DNA of 64,000 bases, from positions 145,343,501 to 145,407,500 of the forward strand of contig NC_069661.1 of the NCBI RefSeq assembly GCF_027244095.1, written 5' to 3'. The notes under the pieces were generated by a model that was not told the origin of the DNA, searched no databases, and was given only the letters and a program-made list of their open reading frames with translations. The stretch's first letter is position 1, and each line of letters begins with the position of its first letter. Source of the stretch: Hemicordylus capensis. Its lineage: Eukaryota > Chordata > Lepidosauria > Squamata > Cordylidae. A program made the translations under genes and the position numbers. Of this stretch, positions 13,050 to 25,558 are shown one piece after another.

Positions 13050-13260
13050 TCATTATATATATTTTAATAATACAATAAACAAAGTCTGTGCTCCGAAGGA
13101 GCTTACAATCTAAATTTGGCCACTGCAAGACAACAAGGGAAGGGAGAGGCAATGGTAAGAAACAAGAGAGAAAAGGGAAGAGTAGAAAGGCAAGAGAGAG
13201 CCAATGGATTATATAAAGGAAAGCAGCAGCAGTTATACAAATGTAGGCATCAATGAAAAA
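13050..13260 (-). mobile_element. L2-like LINE 3'-region fragment (probable)
   Basis: It contains the phrase GGAGCTTACAATCTAAAT after an A/T-rich AATAATACAATAAACAAAG segment. This is the reverse orientation of the L2-type 3' UTR wording seen better preserved at 18025, 36196 and 47051. It is too decayed for a firm subfamily. Confidence 0.4.
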
Positions 13261-14485
13261 CAAGATGAAGACTAATGGCTTCATGGCAAAGGAAAGTTTT
13301 GTAGAGAGAGATTTAAAGGAAGAGAGAAGATGTTATAATACAGGAGCCTGGAAGAGAGTTATTAGCATAAGGGACAACAAGGGAAAGTGGACACCCATTT
13401 GGTTGGCAGTGGCACTTAAAAGAATTTTCAGCTATTTTTCAGTCCATCCTTCTGTTGTTAGTGGCAAGTGGATATAAAATGCAGCTTCCCTCCCAGGCCT
13501 TTGGTACTGCCTTTGAGTGTGAAACAATAGAGTATAATCTGATCTGGTCAATCCTTCTGCCTAGGCATTGTTTTATGCCTAGACGGCTGCTGTTATTTTT
13601 ATTAGTTTTTAAATGCTGATTTTGATGTTATATGATTGTATTCTATCCTTATCCACATACACACACAGGCTCAAGATAGTTCACAAAAATGCAACATAAC
13701 CATATACATTCATAATTAAACATAAAAGAATGGTAAATTCTGGTAAATGGTGAACAAATAGCTGCAATTTGCTGCTAAGAATTATCAACCCAGGAAAATT
13801 CTCTCATCAAGCCTTGATAAGCCACCCTAAATAGCTGCAATATTCTGGACCAGCTACAGGTTCTGAGTTGTCTTCAATGTGGTTCCACAATCCACATAAA
13901 GCACATTACGTAATTAATCTTTAAATTTCCAGAAGCAAGGACTCCCACCTTATAAGCAGAGAAGTCGGTTTTTAAAATGAGCTTATAAGGCAGGTGGATT
14001 TTAATATGTGCACAATATATTTCCCTCACCACTGACTAACCACAGGCACCTGGAATCCAGAGTGCAAAGAAAGCTTGTACCTTAACACCTACAGAAAGAA
14101 GAGAAAGATCATTTGTTATGACTGGAGCAAATAGGCTTATAATTCCTAAGTAAGAAACTCACCCATTAAATATTTTCCCTATATTGACAAACTGAGAAGA
14201 AAGTTGAGTGTAGCATGCATTCACTTGTCCCCCCCCACCCATGAATATCTGTTGTTTTGAGAGAGTTATTATTATTCATTGTTGCACAAGTGTTAAAATG
14301 AAGATGAGAGAGAAATCTGTACTCCTACAACGTAAATTCATGACATAAATGAGACCTGATCAGAGACAAGTTCAGGTATCCATCTTTTGGTTCCCAGTGT
14401 TTTACTTAAATGGATGCTGATGACAGATCTGTTCCTGGGCAAATAGTTATGGGAGGGGATTTTCATCAGGAGCATGGTATGGAGC
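13261..14485. other. No gene or repeat recognised
   Basis: No exon or repeat boundary recognised. Confidence 0.45.
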
Positions 14486-14842
14486 CAGGGGCATAGCAAG
14501 GTTGGAGTGGCCCCAGAGACAAGATTTTAAAATGCCCCCCCCCCGAAGCTCAGCTCATGAAGTAAAGAAATCTTATATGAGGCTGAATAGTGGTAACAAA
14601 AAGCAGTTTTGTAAATTGTGGACAATGCAAGTCATTTAATGGTACTAGAGAAAGACATGCTGTTCTGGTAGCTCCAGGTCTTAACACTCACATCAGTTTC
14701 GGAGGATGAATACAACTGAAGGAAGCCTGGGCGGATGTGCAGCTGGGGGAGTCAATCATGCGACTTGCCTCTGGGGGGGCCTCCAAAGGCAGTGGGCCCC
14801 CAGACAACTGTCTCCCCTTGCCCTATTATAGTTACGCCTCTG
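14486..14842 (-). mobile_element. Non-autonomous hAT element, CAGGGGCGTAACTA family
   Basis: The 357-bp element has terminal inverted repeats (CAGGGGCATAGCAAGG at one end and CAGAGGCGTAACTATA read from the other). It is flanked by 8-bp target duplications TATGGAGC and TGTGGAGC with one mismatch, the hAT signature. It shares an internal block around GACATGCTGTTCTGGTAGC with the copies at 29700 and 42925. It has no transposase. It lies in the opposite orientation to the other copies. Confidence 0.9.
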
Positions 14843-15888
14843 TGTGGAGCTAAATGATTAACCTCCCTACATGTTGTGGTCCTAATCCAGCTCACCTGCC
14901 CTTGGTTGCTACTTTTTTTTTTTAAGGGCTCCATATATTCAGCTTTGTCTACCAGATCATTGAGGAGAAATGCATGGAGCACCTAGCTGTGCCTACAAGT
15001 TTTGCTTCTAGTGAGATATATACACACAGGAGACTGTTTCTGTATTAATGTGTACTTCTAATGATATAAGTGAACTTACTTGGGAAGAAGTGAGTTGGAG
15101 GTTATTGTATATTGGAGGCTCCCACCCACTCCCATGTTGGAGTCCCAGATAGATATCAAGTCAGCAGATTGAACTCTTGTTAGGCTGCTTTACATGAATG
15201 AGATCAGCTTTTGGTGCGTTACTAAGTAGTGCAGGCCTTTTCTAGTGGTTCCATCCTAAAGTTCTATAATTATGGGATGAAAATAAAACCCCAAGTGTTT
15301 ATTTTTTAAAACTGTATAAACAAATCCAGATAGAATGCCAGTTAAACCATTCAACCCCACCGGAAAATACAAAGATAATTAAGCCTGCTGTCAATTTTCT
15401 CGGGAAGAAAAGTACTGATCTCAAAGGATAGCTTTGACAGTTGTTTTTCATCATCCTAGAGATAGTTCACAGGAATAAACTGAATATATATTTCTGAAAA
15501 TATTCATGTTTTGGGCATTAATTATAATTATTACAAAAAGGCAAAGTTTCCAATTACCATGCAAATACACACCAAATGTTTCTCTACTTATTCTGATCTG
15601 TAAAGTTGCCCTAAATTTTGCAACAGATTTTTCTTTCCATTAAATGATATTCCCCATCACCACTTCTGCAAGCATTTTAGATCAGAACAACCCTGCAATA
15701 AGTGCTGTAACAGCACTTTTACTGTAAATACTGTTAAGTGAACCTTGTAATCCTATGCAGCTGACCCCCTTTTCCTCAATGCAAACAGGAGGGTTTTTTA
15801 AACATCTTGTCAAAATTTCTTTTTTCTAGGTTAATGTAAATGTAATAAAACAAAATGATAGCAGCACTTTCCCACTTGGCTTGCAGGA

Positions 15889-15923
<35 letters not shown>

Positions 15924-18024
15924 TTGCCAACACAGCGCAAAGCATTGGCCTGTCTTTGCCAATGGCTACTCTAAACTGATTAGTAGAAAGTTGACAAACC
16001 TTATCATAGAGGTTTGCAACAGAGAACCGATATACCTTTGGGTACCAGATGCTGGGGACAAACCAAAAAGGTTGATTAGCACCTTACCTTTGAGATCCTT
16101 CTTGTGCAAAACATCTACAGAATTTCAAGCAAAAGGGTTGAATATTTTTTTTATTTCAAGCAGAAAGCATTTGAATATTTGAGTTTTGTCCATAGAAGTG
16201 AACTAGATATAGTTCCGGCCCAGAAAAATAGTTTTAAATATATCAGAAGAATCTTGCATCTTTTATGAAGTGAGATAATTCTCACTTTTACAGATTAGAG
16301 CTTAAGCGGCATATCCGTTAAGCAATCATGGTCTCCAGCTATAACTTCACATGGCTAAAATAGGTTCCTTTCATACCATGTGTATTTTGCACATGTTGAG
16401 ATAGCAGTAGGAAATATTTGGAGTTTGCTTATTCACCATATTATTGTCAAAGTATATATATATATGATGGCTGACTAAACTAAAAGGACAAGTTAGGCAA
16501 GGCCTCATCATGGATTGTAAGCCAATGTATTCCATTCAGAAATTGGACAGTTTACAGAGATTCAAAATGGATAGAATATGCCTATATATAGACAGGTTCT
16601 GTCCAGTATAGAAAAAAACATAAGAGGAAGCATAATGCACAAGGAAAGAGACTGGGAAATGAAAGGGGGAGAGGAAGCAAATTATTTAAGGAAGGTCTGG
16701 ATGAAGGGACAAATTTTTCAGTTGGCACCATGTTGACTGTATGGTAATGCAACATGAAGGGACTTCATGCAGAGATAAATTGAGGTTGACTTCATCTATG
16801 AGCAAAGGTTTTAGGATTTGCTTTCACAGTTTAAAAGGCATATTATTGCAACTACAATCTAGCACTGAAAATGAGAATCAGTACAAGAACCTATAAAATT
16901 TCTCAGGGCCTTGCTAATATTACATTTAAAAATAATAATAATACTGTGCAACTGCAGTTGTATGGAGGGCAATCTCCTCCATTGGTGGTTCCCTGTTTTC
17001 TCTTCTTACAGATACATCTAAAAGCCAATTGACTTTCTATTCTGTATGCTGGTAGATAAGACAGGACTTCTTTGGCCATTCCCACATTGTATATTAAATG
17101 CTTCCTCCAAAATGGGTATTAATGCTTTTTTTTTTTTAAAGGAATGTGGTAAATGAGATGCCACAAAGATTTAGCTCGTGTGTAATCTGTGGCTATGATG
17201 CCATATTGTAATTGTCAGTTTGAGATTAGTTAATTATAATAATGACTGTTAAGTTTCAGACACCAACTCCATAGATCTTTGGACTATGAGAAGCCTTATA
17301 TGATATTTGCAACACATACACATCTCCTTTTGGAATGAATTTGTAGCCAAAACATTGGGCCAATGTTTCCAGCAACACATTGACGTCAATAGCCTTCACA
17401 GTAAGCTGTCTGAGAGCTGTGGTTTCCAAGAGACGGCAGCAGCTGTGTCGTTCTTTGAGATGTACCCAAATGTGAGTCCAGCAAAGCACTTAAAATGGGA
17501 AAACAGACAGCTCAGTAGCCAAACCTACTATCCCAATGAGGGAATGCTGCAGGGTATAATAATATTATATAAAATAGAATCCCATTAGTTGGATGATTTC
17601 TCTGGTCTCAAGGAGGCTTAAGATGCTGAAGATTTATTCCCCTCTTCAAAATGTCCTGAAGACTGGTTACAGCTAGAACAATAGGCATTAGTACCATGCC
17701 CTCCTTGGAAGCAAAAAAAAAAATTAGACTTGTAGATGTGGCTTACAATCTCAGATTAAAGCAGCATGCCTTAAAAGGAGATGTTACAATGTGAGAATTA
17801 AAAACTTCCACTGAAATGTAGTATATTAAATGAAATCTGTTTTCCTAACAAAACATAATAATAGTCCAAAAGGTCAATTTATTCTCTCTCCAAACTTGAG
17901 TATTTACATGATTTCCTCTATTTGATAAGGAGGTACTTTTTAATGTCCACCATTCTTTTACCTGGCTTCATAATATTTTCTAGAAATATTTTTCAAAACT
18001 GTAGCCTTTCTGCAGCTCTTATGA
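14843..18024. other. No gene recognised; one dinucleotide repeat
   Basis: There is no supported exon. Simple repeats include (TG)n at 15892-15921 and a short (TA)n near 16452. Frames up to about 95 codons lack any recognisable domain. Confidence 0.5.
15892..15921. repeat. (TG)n microsatellite
   Basis: Fifteen uninterrupted TG units. Confidence 0.95.
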
Positions 18025-18276
18025 TGACGACAAATATTTATATACCACTTTTCAACAAAAGTTCCCAAAGTGCTTTACTTAGAGAAATAAAAATAAATAA
18101 AGATGGATCCCTGTCCCCAAAGGGCTCACAGTCTAAAAAGAAACCTAAGATAGACAACAGCAACAGCCACCAGAGGGATGCTGTGCTGTGGACTGGATAG
18201 GGCCAGTTGCTTTCCCCCTGCTAAACAAAAGAGAACCACCACTTTAAAAAGGTGCCTCTTTGCTCAATTAGAAGGG
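18025..18276 (-). mobile_element. L2-tailed LINE/SINE 3' end, copy 1 of 3
   Basis: The + strand reads AATATTTATATACCACTT, then ATGGATCCCTGTCCCCAAAG, GGCTCACAGTCTAAAAAG and a GGTGCCTCTTTGCTCA end. In reverse this is an L2-type 3' UTR: a 'TAGATTGTGAGCCCTTTGGGG' phrase, then an 'ACCGCTTTT..TATATAAATA' end with a TTG-type tail. Closely similar copies lie at 36196-36449 and 47051-47323, all in the same orientation. It could be a truncated LINE or a SINE that borrowed the L2 tail. Confidence 0.75.
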
Positions 18277-18514
18277 CCCAGAACAGTTATAAGCCAAAAT
18301 AGCTTTCATGCAGTCATGGCTTACGCTTCTAAAGACAGCATGCCTAAGTCTGCTTCTTTCTTGATAGATAGGCTCCAGCATACCCTCCAACATTTCACAG
18401 ATTAAAACATTATTGTGTACACTCTTGTGTATTTGCAAAACTCCATGCTCATACCAAGAATGCCTGAGATCACTGTCTCTCCACTCTACAATTGTACATT
18501 ACCAAAGACTCTTC
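18277..18514. other. No feature recognised
   Basis: Short unrecognised stretch. Confidence 0.4.
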
Positions 18515-18602
18515 CGTTGCTGTACACCATGGTGGCTGGGAATGATGGGAGTGAATGAAGTCCAACAACATCTGGGGACCCAAGTTTGAGAACCCTTGCT
18601 GT
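18515..18602. mobile_element. Half of a palindromic hAT-like MITE
   Basis: The phrase GTCCAACAACATCTGGGGAC followed by CCAAGTTTGAGAACCC is the right arm of the widespread palindromic element whose complete cousin is at 43626-43756. The left arm is not recognisable. Confidence 0.5.
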
Positions 18603-19017
18603 ACATTGTATTAATTAACTCTGTCATAGCCTGTTCTGCATTGCCTACTACTGTACAGCAGATGTGTTAGTAAATAGAACATAATAGTATTCCATGCTAC
18701 GAAAACAATGTTTGTGTTTAATATCAGAATGGATCTATTTATATATACAGTATTACAGACTAGTGAAATTCAAACACATTCAGCAACATTTAGTATAAGG
18801 ATATGCATTGCATTTTATGGGGAAAGAGGGAAGAGAAGCAGTACACTGGTGTTTTGTGTCCATGGTCATATATTTATATGCATGTGCTAGAGTCTAGATG
18901 GATCTGCCCCCTCCTAAGTTATTTAACTCTTAGAGACCTGGGGCAGGAGGATAATCCAGAAACACTGTACTGTACATGTATGCACACAAACACTTTTGAA
19001 AACGCATCTTCCAAATA
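18603..19017. other. No gene or repeat recognised
   Basis: Nothing supportable seen. Confidence 0.45.
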
Positions 19018-19262
19018 TCTCATTTATTTATTTAGTACATTTATATACTGCCCCATACAAAAATGTCCCTGGACGGTTCACAATATTAAAACATAACATA
19101 ATTAGATCAATTTAAAATACAATAAAAACTCTAAAACTGCAGCTTTGAAACTATAAACTAAAAGCCTGACTAAACAGGTATGTTTTTAGGTCCTTAAAAA
19201 CATTCAGAGAAGGGCAAACTCTAATTTCATTAGGAAACACATTCCAAAAATATCTTTCCAAA
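19018..19262 (-). mobile_element. L2-clade LINE 3' end
   Basis: The - strand encodes the L2 C-terminal motif FKDLKTYLFSQAFSL, preceded by FPNEIRVCPSLN. It is followed by a 3' UTR ending in GGCAGTATATAAATG and an (AAAT)n tail, here TTTATTTATTTA at the left edge. Confidence 0.8.
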
Positions 19263-22204
19263 ATGGTAGATACAAAATAACAATAGATATTTACCTGGAC
19301 TGGTATCAGAAAGTCTGTTCCTGGTAAACAGGGGCAGATTGAGCATATGGTTACAATCCTTCCATCTGTAGATGCAGAGGGGGAGTGGAGGGGGAAATTC
19401 TGACCAAGCAAGAAGCAAGTCCCAATAAAATGTGATGCTTTCTGAATTATTCTCTTGTGCACTGTGGCACAATGGAACTGAAATAACCTAACCAACCGAA
19501 CTGAATTCAGCACCCATGAAGTGATTCAAAAGGAATGGTTCTTTTAGTTCCGAACCACAAATTTAAACCTAATGTCTGTACATCTAACTGGGTCATTAAT
19601 GATGTCTGTTTCCCATCTATCTCAGACCACATCAGCTATGCTCGAATCATATTGCCAGTGACTACACTGGCATTGCCTGTGTCAGATATTCTCCTCTGAT
19701 AATATTAATAAGATTGGTTGGTAAGGGTCAAGAAATCCACTTTATTACAGTCTCATCATGACTCCTGCTGTTACAGAAGTGCTCCAACCACACTAATCCC
19801 AACTTGACCAGCATATTTCCCTCCCATTGTTCAATTCTGTGGGCATATGTACTCTTCAGATGTAAACTGGTTTAACTGTTATTGCCTTCTTATTACCCTA
19901 GAATTGTAGTTCTGTGAAGGTTAAGATATTTCTAATTGAGAATTCACAGCAAACTACAATCAATCCCCCTCGATTATTGGCAAAAAGGAAGCCAGACCAG
20001 CTAAACTGGCACATAACTGATACATTTGTACTACATATTAGATATTGCATGTCTTGGTATAGCTATACACCGATTTCTGATGTGATATACATGCAGTTGT
20101 TGGACTAAAAGGTATAGGAACAGAGAGTATTCAAAAATTGTCCTTGCAGAACTCACAGTTTTCACATACTGCTAACGTATACATTGTATATGTCAAATTT
20201 GAGAAGTTGTATTACAAAAGGAAGTCATTTGCTTAGTTCATAAGACTGATAACACGGCTCCAAATAGTACAGCTATGACGTTGTTCTTACATATTCAAGC
20301 ATGAGTCATTCCACTTTTTCAATGTATATTTAACAATGACATAAAATAAGCTAGACAATAGCTTGCAATGATTTAATAACTTTCATGTGCCAGCCATTTC
20401 TATAAAAATTTAATGGAATACAAAGTGAAGAGTTTAATGTATTCTGGAGAATGCAGACAACTCTGTAAACTACTTTTTTTTAAAGGGGACTGCTAGCAGT
20501 AAATACAAAGTTTATTAAAACAATATATTATGTTAGGATTATGAAAATAGAAGACTCAAGAGTCATATCACTATTTTATTAGCTAACAGTTTTTAGAAGT
20601 TCATTTCAAAGTGAAGCGACAGAAGGTCAATGGAATTAAATTCTATAAATTGTCTTTGTCTTTAGCCTTTACTGAAAATGTTTTTAAGTCTAGTAAAAAA
20701 GAGAGAGGCAACATATTACCTGATATTCAGTGAGTGCCACCCTTAGGAATGTGATCATGGTACTTTATTGTTCTCGACTAGAAATAGATTCCAGACAGAA
20801 ATCAAATTTTGAACCAGGGGCTGATCATCCTTGAGGTCAAACTAAGGGAGAACTGAGCATGAGAAAAACCACACAAGGACAACACAGTACATTTTAAAAA
20901 GTTTTGTAAAATGTGGTCTTCTTGGATCATATAATAAGAGGAAAAGAGCATATTTCCTTAGGCTTACATTGTCTAAAGTTCAACTTCCTAGATTTTTAAC
21001 TTTCAAAGTTGTAAAAAGTGCAAAGCCAAGCTCTCTTGTGCTTGACCCGAGGAGTATCTGGAAAGAAGGGACATTTGTCATACTTTAAAGAGCAGCTCCT
21101 AAAGTAAAATAAGCAAGTTTCTCCTCCACCTATTGATCTGCTGTAAATTAATGCTATTAGAAATGTATAGACTGTGTGAAATGTGAAATTTAATTACCCC
21201 TTGTATAGCCAGTGTATTTCTGCTGCAAAAGCTGTTTCTTCCATGGATTATGCTTTGTCTTGGACCTGATTTGTGATCAGTGGCCTTCTCAAATATGCAG
21301 ACAGCATTTTAGTTCTTTAAATAAGTCTTGAATCCCTAAGTCTCCTTGGTAAGTCTAATTTGATGTAATCCTGGAGAAAAGAAAAATGGTCCATAGGTAC
21401 AAAAATGCCTTGTTTTTAAGTATTGTGCTTCCAAACTAAACTTGCTTGAGTGCTAAACCTGCCCAGTTATAATTACCACTCATAGAAACTTGCGGATATC
21501 ATGGATTCTCTGTGTGCTTGTCTTTGACTTACGGCTGGTTTACACACAGGCAGGTTCATCACTAGATGATTGCAACTTCAAATGCTGACTTGTATGAATG
21601 AATGAATCATCAGCAGATCAAAACCATATATAAAAGTTTCCTAAAGCCGTTCTTGACAATAAAGACAGTCCATATACATCAAGTTGCAAATAAGCAAGAA
21701 CTGGACTAAATGGAATTTAAATTTTTATTTCTTGCCAAGTTTACTGCAATATTTTGGTAAATTAATAGAATTTACAGTCAAGACACTGAAGTTCAAAGTG
21801 GAGAAAATTACTGCAGGTTCCAGGTAGTTCATTACCACAGAGATGCATTTCTTCAGGTTTTGATTATTCCTGTGAAGAAGACAATTTCTATCCTGGTCGA
21901 TATCCAAACATGTATCATTCAAATGACAATTCCAACCATAGTCCATGGCTAAGGTGACAACTGTTAAGGTGCAAGTGCCTGATGGGAGTAGACTCAAACT
22001 GCTGTTGCTTTTACTATAGGCCACCAATAGGAGTCTTGTTTGCTTATTACTGTACTGTCTGAACATGAAGCAGCTGAGAAAGACAGTCTTTCTGTCACAG
22101 CTTCAGTCTGCCTGCTGCTCAGACATTCTTCGTCTACTTCCCACTGATTATAAAACAAGCACGTGTATTGCTGTTTTAGATTACTGCTGTGACAATAATG
22201 TATT
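19263..22204. other. No gene or repeat recognised
   Basis: A/T-rich sequence without a supported exon or repeat boundary. Confidence 0.5.
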
Positions 22205-22800
22205 AATGCATTACTAGCCAACCCGCACCGAGCATCTGTGCGCTCTTTGGGGCTGGCTGTTCCCTTCTCCCTCCTGCCCCACTCTCCCTCTCTCCCTTCT
22301 GCCCCACACTCTTGCCTCTCTTCCCCTCCCTCCCACCCCACTCTCTCTTGCCCTCTCTCCCCCTCCCTTCCACCCCACTCTCTCTTGCCCTCCCTCCCCC
22401 TCCCACCCCCCTCTCTCACCCTCCTCTCCCTCTCACCTTCCCGCCTCAGTCTCTCCTGCCCTCCCTCCCCTGCTCCTCTCTCCTGCCCTCCCCTCCCCCC
22501 TGATCCTCTCTCCTGCCATCCCCTGCCCCACTCCCTCTTGCCCTCCCCCTCCCTATTGCTCTCCCCTGCCCCACTCCCTCTTGCCCTCCCCTCCCCCTCC
22601 CCTCCCTTTTGCCCTACACTCGCCATCCCCCACTCCCTCTTGCCCTCCCCCTCCCTATTGCTCTCCCCTGCCCCACTCCCTCTTGCCCTCCCCTCCCCCC
22701 TCACCCTCCCTTTTGCCCTACACTCGCCATCCCCCACTCCCTCTTGCCCTCCCCCTCCCCCTGCCCCACTCCCTCTTGACCTCCCCCCTCCCCCTGCATT
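22205..22800. repeat. Polypyrimidine minisatellite array with a Helitron-like end
   Basis: The + strand is almost pure C/T from 22255 to 22795. It is built from variants of CCCCACTCCCTCTTGCCCTC, including a roughly 105-bp compound unit present twice (about 22548-22650 and 22648-22755). On the - strand the left edge has a short hairpin (CGCAC/GTGCG stem, 22224-22242) 10 nt before CTAG, followed by T, which is the layout of a Helitron 3' terminus at 22214. Long frames across this block are low-complexity artefacts. Confidence 0.6.
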
Positions 22801-23340
22801 TTTAAAAGTTCTACTTACCGGGCCGCTGCTGCTGCTTCTCCTTCCGGGCGGTGAACAGGAAAGTCCCGCCACCCGGTTCCCTCCCACCCCAGTCTCCCAT
22901 GGGCTCCTCCTGGCCTCGGCGGCTGGTCCCGACACCACCAGGCCGAGAGCCGCCTCTGTGGCCTGTCCCGCCGGCAGGCCCGTCACGCCAAGTGCCGCCT
23001 CTGTGGCCTGTCGTGCCCGCTGCCGTTGCTTGCCAGTCTTTGCGGCCAGCCCCAGGCCAGCCACCTCTCCCCCCACCTTCTGCCCTGGTATTGGGGCCCG
23101 CGGCCTGGCTGCTAGCCACCGGCTGCCTCACCAACTCGGCCCTCGGCTGGGCCTGCCACCGCTTTGCTGCTGCTGGGCCAGGCCCGCAGCCCTCACCCAT
23201 CGCCAGGCCGGGCCCGCCAGTGGCCCTGGCTTGCAGGCGGCCAATTCTCCTCCTCCTGGGTGTCCCAGCCAATCAGGCGCCTCTGCAGCCCAGCCAATCA
23301 GCTGGGCTGCCAGGACGCATTTTCCCTGGCACACCCAGGT
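22801..23340. other. GC-rich, CpG-bearing block
   Basis: About 540 bp with strikingly high G+C and many CpG and GCC/GCTGCTG words, flanked by A/T-rich DNA. It begins TTTTTAAAAGTTCTACTTACC, a phrase also seen at the start of GC-rich interiors of hAT foldbacks (compare 33600-33630). It is probably the body of a non-autonomous element together with the adjacent pyrimidine array, rather than a promoter CpG island. No exon is recognised. Confidence 0.45.
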
Positions 23341-24197
23341 GAAGTGTGTGTGTGTGTGTATATATACACACACACATTATTGCAGTAACAATACTGCTGT
23401 AGCAACAGCCAACATTTTAGAGAACCTTCAGCAATTTCACTCTACAATGAGCAATTTTTCCATGATGGTATTTTGACCGGGACTGTCTACAGTTTGACCC
23501 TATGTGTGTTCCCTTAGAATTCAATGGGACTTACACAGAAGTAGGTGTGCACAGAATTGCAGCCTCAATTAATTAATTCATGTAGCAAGTAAAAGTTGAT
23601 GTTATGGTATGAGACAGGAGCCTGAACACATTTAGGTAACATTATTTCTAGAATAAAACACTTGAAGTGGAAGGCGATTATTTGGAAAATCTTCCTGAAC
23701 GTAAGGCCCAAATGGACAAAGGCAGCCAGTCCAGATTAGGCAACAAATGGACTCCAATACAACAAGAGTGATCTGCAGGTGCTTGGGAAAGTATCATGAT
23801 CCTGGACCCCCAAACCCTGGGGGATGGAGTAGGGAGTTCAGATGAGAAAACTGACTGGGAGATATCAGCAACCCATGCACACTACAACCCTGTGCTTCTG
23901 GGACCTCCTATATGAGGTGAGCCAGTGGATCCCCAAGCAGTGACCCCATGAAAACATGAAATCCATGTCTTCTAAGTCAGAAGAGTCTCCAGTGGCTCTC
24001 CAGCATTGCCAGAGCAAATGCCTGCAATATCAGGCATGGCTCCTTTAAACACCAACGCCTGCCTATGGAAGGCGTGAGGCCGAGTCACCCATCCTGCCTC
24101 AGTAGCAGACTATAAAACTGATCAGTTGCTTAAGAGACACCACTGTAGCACCATTCCTTTGTTGCATTATCTAGCCTGGGCAGCTCCAGCTCCTGGC
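23341..24197. other. No gene; microsatellite and a short MITE fragment
   Basis: A (TG)n/(CA)n pair at about 23346-23376 can form a hairpin. The stretch near 23500-23565 (TTCAATGGGACTTAC) is part of a palindromic repeat common in sauropsids. Nothing coding is recognised. Confidence 0.5.
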
Positions 24198-24692
24198 CAC
24201 TTTCCAGATTAGACCCTGCAACGGGGTCTGCGAAGTGTGCTTCTGCACTTTCTGTGTTGTGACACTGCAGTCCTTAAGCTGTCAGCAGAGTGCCATTCAC
24301 ATTTCAGATGTTGCCTTGTTTTGGATTTAATCACTGTGATTTATTGCTATAACATATGTCCGGCGTAAAAACTTTGCCTTTCCAGGTTACCCATGCAACA
24401 GCGGCAAAATGTGTTGGTTCGGGCAAATTGCCTTCAAAACATAAATAGCAAAGCTACCAGCAGGGGGAGCAGTCTTGCAAAAACTAACAACCTGAAAAAA
24501 CAACAACTTTTTAACGCTGGAAATACAACGTTATAGCAATAAATGGCAGAGATTAAATCCAAAACAAGGTATCCGAAATGCGAACAGCACCCTTCTGACT
24601 GCCCAGGGATTGCAGTGTTACAACACAGGAAGTATGGAAGCACACTTCGCAGATATGTCTTGACCCTGTTACAGGGTCTAATCTGGAAAGTG
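24198..24692. mobile_element. Foldback DNA element with about 190-bp inverted arms
   Basis: The left arm (24198 to about 24385) and right arm (about 24500-24692) are inverted copies beginning CACTTTCCAGATTAGACCCT and continuing through GCGAAGTGTGCTTC, TGTGTTGT and CTTGTTTTGGATTTAATC. The single-copy centre is about 115 bp. TCCTGG occurs just outside both ends (24191-24196 and 24693-24698), consistent with a target duplication. It is non-autonomous and its superfamily is unclear. Confidence 0.8.
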
Positions 24693-25101
24693 TCCTGGTG
24701 AGCTGTAGCTGTGGTTCTGACACTGGCAGGTGTGAGGCATCCCTGGTCTGTGCTGTTGAGGTGTACGGACCAGGCTTTCAAGTGCTGTTCTCATTCTGGA
24801 TCAGGTACCATGAACATAAAAGAATGCCACAAGGGGTAAAGCTCTCACATCCAACTCTTGGGGCTGCAAGCAGTGTCCTATGTGGGATTGGATCCATATG
24901 CATGCCATGTTGCAAAGAAGCTGCATGACCTTCAAGGCCACTTTTCTTCAGTCTATATACACACTTGTTATAATGCTAAGAATTCCAGCTTGCCTGCTTT
25001 TTTAAAATGGTGAGGTCTTCTCTTTATTAGTGCTCCACCCATCGTCATACATGCAGTTTAAGAATAACTAAATGGCCTTAAGCAACCTTAGCCTCACATT
25101 C

Positions 25102-25558
25102 ACCAAGTGATACTCCCAATTATGTGAGGAAGCTACCCCTTTCTGCGGGGAGGAAGCCTGAAAGTGCTTACCTCCCCACAGGCGATCGCAGCCAGGGCTC
25201 TGGGTGGGCACATAGGAGACACAGACAAGTGGCAGCTCTCCTGCCACCCACCCACACCTCACCTGGCAGCTCCAGGGGTTGGGTGAAGGGAAGCACTCCT
25301 ATGCAGCACCCCACCCCTGGATCCCCAGTAATGTACTGTGCGAGTGCGCAGTGCATTTCTGGGAGCTCCCCCACCAAGTGTCAGTGTATCAGACACATGG
25401 TCTGATAACCTGATTCTTGGGTGTGCCCATGCCCCAAACCCAGGTTAAGCGGCGGGCTCCATAAGTGGGCTTGCCGCACGACCCAGTGGTTCTCACAACC
25501 AGCAGGAACCAGGCTGGACTCCTTTAGACCAGCTCCTGCTGGTCATAAGAATAGCCTC
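25102..25558. mobile_element. Non-autonomous DNA element, GAGGCTATT family, copy 1
   Basis: The right end reads ATAAGAATAGCCTC. The interior contains TTACCTCCCCACAGGCGATCG and a GAGTGCGCAGTGCAT block that match the element at 39963-40416 in the same orientation. The left boundary is approximate. It has no coding capacity. Its GC content is higher than that of its surroundings. Confidence 0.6.

Noticed and set aside
22801-23340. CpG island/promoter
   Set aside because: The base composition fits, but it adjoins a minisatellite and shares an edge phrase with hAT foldback interiors, and no first exon follows on either strand.
22238-23476. 412-codon open frame (+ strand) and a 360-codon frame on the - strand (21994-23076)
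   Set aside because: Both run through the C/T minisatellite and GC-rich block. The translations are Pro/Ser/Leu or Gly/Arg/Glu low-complexity strings with no domain. Lack of stops is due to base composition.
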